Of a stretch of 7,691 bases of DNA, positions 1-5,275 are shown piece by piece. Positions within the stretch are counted from its first letter, which is position 1; every line of letters starts with the position of its first letter. The notes beneath the pieces are model-generated. The model did no database searches and had not been told where the DNA came from. It saw only the letters and a list, made by a program, of their open reading frames with translations. Source of the DNA: Candidatus Acetothermia bacterium (GTDB lineage Bacteria; Bipolaricaulota; Bipolaricaulia; UBA7950); NCBI GenBank assembly GCA_003535305.1, contig DOHL01000145.1:1-7691 (forward strand). Direction: 5' to 3'. The position numbers and the translations under genes were made by a program.

Positions 1-587
1 GACAGGATGGCCGGCCGGGCTATGGGAAACACTATTTTACGGAATACTGTGAGATCAGATGCGCCATCTACTCTAGCGGCCTCCTCAAGCTCCTCGGGAA
101 CGCTGAGGAAAAAGTTCCGCAAAAATAACATGCTCCACGGGAGACCCCATGCCGTGTGAACGAGGATTAGCCCTATCTGGGTATCGATAAGCCTCAGCCT
201 TATCATTTGAAAAGTGAGCGGAATGGCAACCGCTTGCGGCGACATCGCCATGATAAGTATTATTATGAAAAATAGGGGTTCCTTGAAACGGAACTTAAAC
301 CTCGCGAAAGCGTACCCCCCGAGCGAGGCGATAATTATCGTTAATACCGTAGCCGGAACCACTATTGACATAGAGTTGAAAAGGCCTCTGCTCATAGGGG
401 CGGTGGAGTGATCCCAAGCTTTTGCAAAGTTCACCAGAGTTAAGGTAAATTCCTTGAATTGCCACCACCCGTCGACTATCTCAGGGAAGGGTCTTATCGA
501 GGCCATAAAGATCCCTATAAAGGGCAGTATCCACACCACTCCGATGAGCCAAGCGACCGCATAAATCGCAACCGTGGACTTCTTCAT
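1..587 (-). CDS. Sugar ABC transporter permease, MalG/CUT1 type (C-terminus beyond window)
   Basis: Inner-membrane subunit of a carbohydrate importer of the CUT1 (MalG-like) class; with the neighbouring permease it would form the transmembrane channel. The visible 195 residues begin MKKSTVAIYA and show hydrophobic segments near residues 7-29, 72-93, 105-125 and 137-157. The cytoplasmic EAA loop that docks on the ATPase starts at E169-A170-A171, with the conserved Gly at 175 (EEAARVDGAS). The family is usually about 270-300 residues, so roughly the last third lies off the left edge. The ATG shares one base with the upstream permease's stop (TAATG), and a strong GGAGG lies 8 nt before it, inside the upstream gene, so the two are probably translationally coupled. 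Isoleucine is mostly ATA (13 of 23 by hand count), unlike the repressor gene. The sugar transported cannot be told from sequence. The family assignment is secure. Confidence 0.93.
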   Translation of the reverse strand, partial: MKKSTVAIYAVAWLIGVVWILPFIGIFMASIRPFPEIVDGWWQFKEFTLTLVNFAKAWDHSTAPMSRGLFNSMSIVVPATVLTIIIASLGGYAFARFKFRFKEPLFFIIILIMAMSPQAVAIPLTFQMIRLRLIDTQIGLILVHTAWGLPWSMLFLRNFFLSVPEELEEAARVDGASDLTVFRKIVFPIARPAIL

Positions 588-1471
588 TACTCCGTCCTCC
601 TTACCAAAAAATATGCCATTGCCGTTGCCATAAGGATTAGGAATGTCGCGATCGCCGATGCCACCCCTATGTCGGGCGGCAGTCTAAAGAAGGCCTGGAG
701 ATAGAGGAGCAAGCCCAAAACCATACTGGAACCACCTGGCCCGCCAAAGGTCGCTACATAAACCATATCGAACATTCTAAAGACCTCTATCGTGCTCATG
801 ATGACCACAATTAGGGTGCACGGTTTAACCATGGGAACAGTTATATACCGGAAAGTCTTCCAGCGCGATGCCCCATCTATCCTGGCGGCCTCGTATAGCT
901 CCTCCGGGATAAGCTCAAGGCCAGCTGAGTAAATGATCATGGCGAACCCCACCCTAAACCACACCGATCCCAGTATTAGAGCAGGCAAAGCTGTATTGGG
1001 AAAGGCCGTCCACGTCCTCGTGAAATCTCCAAGCCCCATAAATCTGAGCAAGCCGTTTATTATGCCGGCGGGGTCATCGAACATGAAGCGCACCACAATT
1101 CCGCCTACGACCATGGGGACCACCATCCCAATGAGGATCATGGATTTTATCACGGGGCTCCCCCTTACATCCCTTAGCAGAACCGCGAAGACAAGGCCCA
1201 GCATGGCGACCATCGGAAGGTAGATGACCATCCAGATGAGACTATGGATCAAAGCACCATACGGAGGGCCCAAAGTGGGGAACCTCGCCGGGTTGAAGAA
1301 ATCCCTTCTCGCGAAAAGATCAGCGTAATTGCTCAACCCCGTGAAACCGAGCATCTGGCGGCCCTCCCAGGACCAGAAGCTCATGCGTATAGCTTCCACT
1401 GTAGGATAAAAGGCAAAGGTTGCTAACAACATCAAAGCCGGTAAAAGAAAGAGAATTCTACGTTGTTTCAT
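587..1471 (-). CDS. Sugar ABC transporter permease, MalF/CUT1 type
   Basis: First of two inner-membrane channel subunits of a CUT1 carbohydrate importer (MalF/UgpA/LacF-like). The protein is 294 residues from the chosen ATG, normal for short MalF homologues. Hydrophobic segments lie near residues 7-25, 74-98, 108-130, 163-183, 216-236 and 270-290, giving the usual six spans. The EAA loop is at E194-A195-A196 with Gly200 (YEAARIDGAS), followed by TVPMVKP. The frame stays open for 23 codons upstream to an ATG at 1540. Those codons cross a GC-rich hairpin and encode no membrane-like sequence, while MKQRRILFLLPAL at 1471 is a typical permease N-terminus, so I chose 1471. The Shine-Dalgarno before it is weak. 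A 255-bp spacer separates it from the binding-protein gene, unusually long for this operon type. The 3' end overlaps the next permease by one base. Confidence 0.93.
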   Translation of the reverse strand: MKQRRILFLLPALMLLATFAFYPTVEAIRMSFWSWEGRQMLGFTGLSNYADLFARRDFFNPARFPTLGPPYGALIHSLIWMVIYLPMVAMLGLVFAVLLRDVRGSPVIKSMILIGMVVPMVVGGIVVRFMFDDPAGIINGLLRFMGLGDFTRTWTAFPNTALPALILGSVWFRVGFAMIIYSAGLELIPEELYEAARIDGASRWKTFRYITVPMVKPCTLIVVIMSTIEVFRMFDMVYVATFGGPGGSSMVLGLLLYLQAFFRLPPDIGVASAIATFLILMATAMAYFLVRRTE

Positions 1472-1518
1472 ATTACCGCGTACAATATGGAGTAAAGAAA
1501 TCGCTTGAATCGGACTAT

Positions 1519-1537
1519 CCCCGTCCAAAGGACGGGG
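1519..1537. repeat. Perfect GC-rich hairpin, possible IS200/IS605-type end remnant
   Basis: CCCCGTCC and GGACGGGG form a perfect 8-bp stem around a 3-nt AAA loop. It lies about 48 bp before the permease start. On the minus strand it reads GCCCCGTCC-TTT-GGACGGGG, followed about 9 nt later by TTCAAG. Hairpins of this form next to a short cleavage motif are typical of IS200/IS605 element ends, which are recognised as single-stranded hairpins. No tnpA or tnpB is present, so it would be a remnant or a non-autonomous element. There is no following T-run, so it is not a standard intrinsic terminator. The hairpin is certain; its origin is inference. Confidence 0.55.
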
Positions 1538-1642
1538 CATTCTGCGGGATTTTGTAAACGAGCTGGCGAGTAATGCTCACCCTAGGAAACATGCTGCGCC
1601 CCGAGCGAGATTGACCGCCTGGACACTTGGAACAAGGGTTAA

Positions 1643-1684
1643 ATATGTGGGCAGCCTCGACAGAGCGGAGAACCGCCCACATAT
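1643..1684. repeat. 10-bp perfect inverted repeat downstream of the binding-protein gene
   Basis: ATATGTGGGC (1643-1652) and GCCCACATAT (1675-1684) are exact reverse complements separated by 22 nt. The structure begins 42 nt after the stop codon of the binding-protein gene and precedes the permease genes. No T-run follows on the minus strand, so it is not a classic intrinsic terminator. A stem-loop here could protect the binding-protein transcript from 3' decay or reduce read-through into the permeases, as REP sequences do between malE and malF in E. coli. That role is inferred by analogy. Confidence 0.6.
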
Positions 1685-1726
1685 CCACAACTCCAATTGC
1701 GGCTCCAACACCTCAATTTAGACGGG

Positions 1727-2920
1727 TCATGGTACCGATGCTTGTATGGCTTCGAGCACTTCGTTAAGCCTGTCTGGGTCGATCCAGAGAAGAGTTAGCT
1801 GGTCAGGATACACGATCGGAAATTCCCCACCGATGATGGTATCGCTGACTCCCAAGAACCTCATTCCTACCATGGCCTCGGCTATCTTCCTCTCCATAGG
1901 TGAAGGATAGACGCCAACGGGGACCTTGAGATTTGCGGCCGTGTAACCGCCCAGGCCCGCCCATATCGTTTGGGCATAAGAGGTGGCAAGGAATCTGACC
2001 AGCTCTTTGGCTTCCTCCGGACGCTCCGTGAACTTGGGTATAATGAAGAAGTCGACGCCACCCCGCACTCCCTTGGTTCCCGGGAACATGAAGAAGCCTA
2101 TGTCCTCCGGATCGGGGACCATACCCACTATCCAGCTGCCCATCACATACAGGGCGTATTTCCCTGCCGCGAACTTGTCTACCTGCGCCGCCCAATCAGC
2201 GGGGACGCTGAAGTAGCCTGCTTGCAGCAGCTCGACCAGCTCTTCGAAGACAGCCTTGACCTCCGGGTCGGTCCACGCCAGCTCACCCGTTAGGAGCCTT
2301 GAATATAGATCCGGGCCGCCACGGGCAAGGAGAAAGTCGTCTACGAAGTTCGCGATCGGCCATCCCGCGCCGCTGGCTATTGGGGCCTCGACTCCCGGTA
2401 TTTCTTTAATATTGGCCAGCAAATCTAAGAACTCCTCCCACGTCTCAGGCACGGTTAAGCCGTGTTCCTCGAAGAATGAGGGGATGTACCAAAGGCCGGG
2501 CTATATCCCTACTTTGTATGGAACTCCATAAAGTACGCCATCGACCGTCACCCAATTGAGTATATCTGGGGAGAACTCGGTTTCGTCGACTAGGTCAGTG
2601 ACCTCCATAAGAAAACCCTCTTTGGCCAGATCTTTGATCAAACCCGCCCATGGCATACAGGCCACGTCGGCTGGTGCCGTTCCCGCCATGAGCGCCGCCG
2701 GTAGAGCTACCTTAAGCCCTTCGCTGGTCTGGGCCACGTGCGTCACTTCGATGCCAGTCCTCGCTGTAAAGGCCGCTAAGACCACTTTGAAGTTGGCTTC
2801 TTCCCCGCCTGCCCACAGCGTCCAAATACTAATACTCGCCGGCGCAGCTTTAGAGGTGACTCCCTCCCCCAAGCCAGCCAACACTGCCAGAGCCAGTAAC
2901 AACACTATTAACCTTTTCAT
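1727..2920 (-). pseudogene. Sugar ABC transporter substrate-binding protein, interrupted by an in-frame TAG
   Basis: Family 1 (CUT1, MalE-like) extracellular solute-binding protein that would deliver a sugar to the downstream permeases. The start has a strong AAGGAGG 9 nt upstream. Residues 1 to about 20 are a Sec signal peptide (MKRLIVLLLALAVLAGLG) with no lipobox cysteine, which suggests a free periplasmic rather than lipid-anchored protein. The mature part opens SISIWTLWAGGEE, continues through ALMAGTAPADVACMPW and GVLYGVPYKVGI, and later shows YALYVMGSWIVGM and the C-lobe segment EEAKELVRFLA. Codon 140 is TAG. The same frame then runs on to a TGA, giving 397 codons in all, a normal length. 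Both halves are well conserved and in register, so the lesion is a single substitution without a frameshift. It could be a true nonsense mutation, a sequence error or programmed readthrough. Re-initiation at the GTG at 2452 would lose the first lobe's start and the signal peptide. Confidence 0.88.
2501..2503 (-). other. In-frame amber (TAG) codon inside the binding-protein gene
   Basis: The reading frame is ...KVGI-TAG-PGLWYIPSFFEEHGL.... Upstream and downstream residues both fit a solute-binding protein and the frame does not change. AAG (Lys), CAG (Gln), TGG (Trp) or a Tyr codon would each become TAG by one base change. TAG is also the terminator of the S41 protease gene (6273-6275), so it is not generally a sense codon in this genome. 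Confidence 0.9.
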
Positions 2921-2933
2921 TCTCTATCTCCTC

Positions 2934-2963
2934 CTTATTTGTTTAAAACTTATTTGTTTAAAA
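2934..2963. repeat. Two perfect tandem copies of a 15-bp AT-rich unit before the binding-protein gene
   Basis: CTTATTTGTTTAAAA occurs twice head to tail (2934-2948 and 2949-2963). In the transcript this gives two copies of an A/U-rich TTTTAAACAAATAAG block, the second ending in the first bases of the Shine-Dalgarno. The location suggests an unstructured A/U-rich translation enhancer, or a recent slippage duplication. It lacks the central CCGG/TCGG of the LacI operators at 4053 and 4110, so I do not call it an operator. Confidence 0.8.
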
Positions 2964-2970
2964 TTAGCCT

Positions 2971-2999
2971 GGGGATGCCCTCTGCACTGAGCATTCCCC
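2971..2999. repeat. Stem-loop between the repressor and binding-protein genes
   Basis: GGGGATGC (2971-2978) pairs with GCATTCCCC (2991-2999) with one bulged base, around a 12-nt loop. It lies about 40 bp downstream of the repressor stop and 50 bp before the binding-protein start. On the minus strand it is followed by AGGCTAATTTT rather than an immediate T-run, so it is a poor intrinsic terminator. It could be an attenuating or mRNA-processing structure that sets repressor and binding-protein levels apart. Confidence 0.45.
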
Positions 3000-3030
3000 A
3001 CTGACTTACCCCATTCTTACAGCAAGTTGT

Positions 3031-4050
3031 TCAGACATCTTGATCACCCCCTTTTGTCCCGCATGAGTCTCTGACGACCAGTCTGGTCTGCAATATGAGC
3101 TTCCGCTGTGGCAACTCCTCCCCGGCGATCAACTGAAGGAGCAAGTGACAAGCGATCGCCCCCATCCTGGCGATCGGCTGACGGACAGTAGTGAGGGAAG
3201 GGATGAAATAAGCGCTTGAGGGGGTGTCGTCGAAGCCCACGATAGCCATATCCTCTGGGATCCTCTTCCCTGCCTCGCGGATGGCCCGGATCGCGCCGAT
3301 CGCCATCACATCGCTGGCGGCAAAAACGGCTTCCAGTGGTGGATCGAGGGCGAGGAGCTCTTTCATCCCCAGGTATCCCCCCTCGTCGCAGAAGTTGCCG
3401 ATGACTGTCCACTTCGGGTGTAACGGAAGCCCGTGCTCCTGCAGTGCCACCTGATAACCGCGGAGGCGATCCTGGCTCGCTTGGAGCTCGGGTATCCCGT
3501 TGATAAGGCCGATCCGCTTATAGCCCAGTCCGATAAGGTGTTCCACAGCCGCCAGCGCACCATGGAAGTTATCGATGATCACCTCAACCACGTCGTCGCT
3601 CGCCTGGATATCGCGGTCGACGACGACCAGCGGGAATCCCTCGGCCTGAATCTGATGAATGAACGATTCGTCCCCCCGCGGCGTGAGAACGATGATGCCG
3701 TCGACTCTTTGCTCGCCCAGCAGCCGGAAGTACATCTGCTCGCGTGGTGGTCTACCCGTAGTGGTAGCGAGCATCAAGTAATAACCGCGGGCGCTCGCCT
3801 CCTCCTCCACACCACGGACAAGCTCTGCGTAGAAAGGACTGCTGATATCGGGGACGATCACCCCCAGAGTCTGCGTCTTTTGCAGCGCCAGCCCCTTGGC
3901 GGATGCATTGGGCTGATAGTTCAGTCTGTCGGCGATCCCCAAGATTCGTCGACGGGTGCCCGAAGCAACACCGGGCTTGCCGTTTAGGGCAAGCGACACC
4001 GTAGCTCTCGAGACCCGTGCTTTCTGTGCGACGTCTTTTATTGTAGCCAT
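3031..4050 (-). CDS. LacI-family transcriptional repressor
   Basis: DNA-binding regulator, probably controlling the sugar importer downstream. It has 339 residues, the usual LacI/GalR length. Residues 3-24 form the helix-turn-helix (IKDVAQKARVSRATVSLALN, recognition helix SRATVSLALN). A hinge at about 46-58 includes Leu54, matching the leucine that intercalates at the operator centre in LacI. The periplasmic-binding-protein-like sugar domain begins at TLGVIVPDISSPFY (61-74) and includes VDGIIVLTP, DRLRGY (Arg195 and Arg197 near the effector site), ASDVMAIG (246-252) and VGFDD (271-275). Start: ATG with only a weak upstream AGGA, set 2 nt downstream of an operator. Isoleucine is nearly always ATC (about 25 of 30 by hand count), unlike the ATA-rich permease, so this gene may have a different history. 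The effector is probably a sugar or derivative; its identity cannot be read from the sequence. Confidence 0.96.
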   Translation of the reverse strand: MATIKDVAQKARVSRATVSLALNGKPGVASGTRRRILGIADRLNYQPNASAKGLALQKTQTLGVIVPDISSPFYAELVRGVEEEASARGYYLMLATTTGRPPREQMYFRLLGEQRVDGIIVLTPRGDESFIHQIQAEGFPLVVVDRDIQASDDVVEVIIDNFHGALAAVEHLIGLGYKRIGLINGIPELQASQDRLRGYQVALQEHGLPLHPKWTVIGNFCDEGGYLGMKELLALDPPLEAVFAASDVMAIGAIRAIREAGKRIPEDMAIVGFDDTPSSAYFIPSLTTVRQPIARMGAIACHLLLQLIAGEELPQRKLILQTRLVVRDSCGTKGGDQDV

Positions 4051-4052
4051 GG

Positions 4053-4066
4053 TTAAATCGGTTTAA
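4053..4066. promoter_or_regulatory. Second LacI-type operator, next to the repressor start codon
   Basis: TTAAATCGGTTTAA is a 14-bp palindrome with one mismatched pair and a central CG. It matches the operator at 4110-4125 through TAAA-YC-GG-TT. It ends 2 nt upstream of the repressor ATG, so bound protein would sit in the leader as a roadblock. Its centre is 58 bp from the centre of the other site. That two similar palindromes flank the leader of a lacI-family gene supports autoregulation. Confidence 0.68.
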
Positions 4067-4109
4067 TCCTGATGCAAAGGACTGTTTGGCGATTCTAACA
4101 ATCCTTATT

Positions 4110-4125
4110 TCTAAACCGGTTCAGA
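4110..4125. promoter_or_regulatory. LacI-type operator covering the transcription start
   Basis: TCTAAACCGGTTCAGA is a 16-bp palindrome with 7 of 8 pairs matched and the central CCGG/CG typical of LacI/GalR-family operators. It begins at the edge of the -10 box and is centred close to the predicted +1, a classical repression position. The binding protein is inferred to be the adjacent repressor. Confidence 0.75.
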
Positions 4126-4153
4126 TTATATGCCAAATCACCACCAATGTCAA
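4125..4153 (-). promoter_or_regulatory. Consensus sigma70-type promoter for the repressor/importer unit
   Basis: Read on the minus strand, TTGACA (4153-4148) and TATAAT (4130-4125) are both perfect consensus hexamers separated by exactly 17 bp. The expected start of transcription is near 4118, about 70 bp upstream of the repressor ATG. A fully consensus promoter would be strong, which fits tight control by the operator on the start site. I could recognise no promoter in the repressor/binding-protein gap, so this one probably serves the importer genes too. Confidence 0.88.
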
Positions 4154-4196
4154 GCCCCCGAATTGCCTCACCAAAAAAGTACTCCAAATCGGATCG

Positions 4197-5042
4197 TTAG
4201 TCAACAGGTAATCTTTGCAGGATACCTAAGATGAGTCTTCCCAATTCCTTCTCTTTTCTCTTCGTTACCTCGATCACTTCTTTATGTGATAGACGAGCTT
4301 GCGGGTCGATCCCTGCTGCCATATTCGTCGCGCAGGAGATACCCAATACTTCTATGCCGGCATGAGCGGCGGCGATCACTTCAGGGACGGTGGACATTCC
4401 AACAAGATCAGCGCCGATAGTGCGGAACGCTCTGATCTCCGCCGGGGTTTCATAGGATGGTCCCAGAACAGCTATATAGACCCCTTCTTTGAGAGTGATC
4501 TTGGTAGAAAGAGCTACCTCTTTAGCTAACGTGCGTAAACGAGAACTATATGCGTCAGATACATCAGGAAAACGTGGTCCTAAGCGATCAAAGTTCTTTC
4601 CCTTTAGCGGATTATCGCCAAGAAAATTGATGTGGTCAGTGATCAACACCAACTCACCGACAACAAAGTCGGAGTTGATCGCTCCAGCAGCATTGGTGAT
4701 GATCAACGTCTTTATTCCGAGTAAAGCGAGCATCCGTACCGAGAATACTACTTCATCAATTGTAAACCCTTCATAACAATGGACGCGACCGCGTTGGATC
4801 AGTACCTGGTGATTGCTGATCTCTCCTGCCCAGAACTCCCCACAATGGCCGGCCACTGTGGAAAGAGGGAAGTGGGGAATCTCATCCCATGTGATTGTAA
4901 CACCATCTTCTGTCGGCAAAACTTGGGATAAACCGCTGCCGCAGACGATCGCAATCTTAGGTTCAATACAGATGCGCCTTTGCACCATATCTGCCGCTTG
5001 TTCTATCTTCTGCAGTAATTCTTCACGCCGGATCGAATCCAT
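4197..5042 (-). CDS. punA: Purine nucleoside phosphorylase, trimeric (inosine/guanosine) class
   Basis: Cytoplasmic salvage enzyme that splits inosine or guanosine with phosphate into the free base and (deoxy)ribose-1-phosphate. The 281 residues match the trimeric PNP class. Residues equivalent to those known in human PNP are present: GSGL with Ser36 (phosphate), His66, RVHCYEG with Arg86, His88 and Tyr90, NAAG at 117-120, YETPAE with Glu198 (purine), Met216, TNMAAG with Asn240, and His253. The Asn at 240 favours 6-oxopurines over adenosine. Start: the ATG at 5042 has GGAGG 5 nt upstream. The frame is open to 5237, but that extension crosses a GC-rich repeat, lacks family similarity and is rejected. 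The gene lies 146 bp upstream of the repressor gene, with no clear intrinsic terminator seen between them. An MTA phosphorylase is the main alternative, judged less likely. Confidence 0.95.
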   Translation of the reverse strand: MDSIRREELLQKIEQAADMVQRRICIEPKIAIVCGSGLSQVLPTEDGVTITWDEIPHFPLSTVAGHCGEFWAGEISNHQVLIQRGRVHCYEGFTIDEVVFSVRMLALLGIKTLIITNAAGAINSDFVVGELVLITDHINFLGDNPLKGKNFDRLGPRFPDVSDAYSSRLRTLAKEVALSTKITLKEGVYIAVLGPSYETPAEIRAFRTIGADLVGMSTVPEVIAAAHAGIEVLGISCATNMAAGIDPQARLSHKEVIEVTKRKEKELGRLILGILQRLPVD

Positions 5043-5097
5043 AGTAACCTCCATATAGGGTTTAGTAGATTTATTGCCCCATGAAGTAGGCATGTCC

Positions 5098-5133
5098 CCC
5101 TGCCTGCGCAGGGACAGGCCTGCGAAGGCAGGG
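5098..5133. repeat. GC-rich imperfect palindrome in the gpsA/purine phosphorylase spacer
   Basis: CCCTGCCT (5098-5105) and AGGCAGGG (5126-5133) form a perfect 8-bp stem. An alternative nested hairpin pairs CCCTGC (5098-5103) with GCAGGG (5108-5113), and the palindrome CAGGCCTG lies between. The core CTGCCT...AGGCAG recurs in the palindrome at 7632-7660, so both may belong to a dispersed intergenic repeat family. No T-run follows on the minus strand. Nothing else is recognised in the 5043-5275 spacer beyond the Shine-Dalgarno of the downstream gene. Confidence 0.6.
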
Positions 5134-5275
5134 AACTGCACGGGGCAGGCGTTCATTGGGCTGTGTTTACAATAATCAGCTTTCAGCTTTTTAATGAACG
5201 ATGAATGCCGTATTTTCAACCTCTTGAAATCTTGCACAATAATACCATCTTTCAGCTAACCTCTGACCGCTTCTT

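Noticed and set aside
1472..1540. 23-codon N-terminal extension of the MalF-type permease
   Set aside because: It encodes the GC hairpin and its flank (MPRPLDGDSP...) and no membrane sequence; a normal permease N-terminus begins at 1471.
2501..2503. Genome-wide TAG recoding
   Set aside because: The S41 protease frame ends with TAG directly before the gpsA start, so TAG serves as a normal stop here.
2934..2963. Tandem AT-rich repeat as a LacI operator
   Set aside because: It lacks the central CG-containing palindrome shared by the two sites at the repressor promoter.
2556..2990. 144-codon plus-strand open frame opposite the binding-protein gene
   Set aside because: It is antisense to clear solute-binding-protein sequence and is low-complexity in Ser, Ala and Thr.
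3433..3987. 184-codon plus-strand open frame opposite the repressor gene
   Set aside because: It lies wholly antisense to a well-supported LacI-family gene, has no recognisable domain, and is the kind of frame GC-rich codon bias produces.
4150..4196. T-run after the purine phosphorylase as an intrinsic terminator
   Set aside because: A run of six T follows AGTAC on the minus strand, but I could find no convincing stem before it.
5043..5237. N-terminal extension of the purine phosphorylase reading frame
   Set aside because: It crosses a GC-rich palindrome, has no family-like sequence, and a strong GGAGG stands 5 nt before the ATG at 5042.
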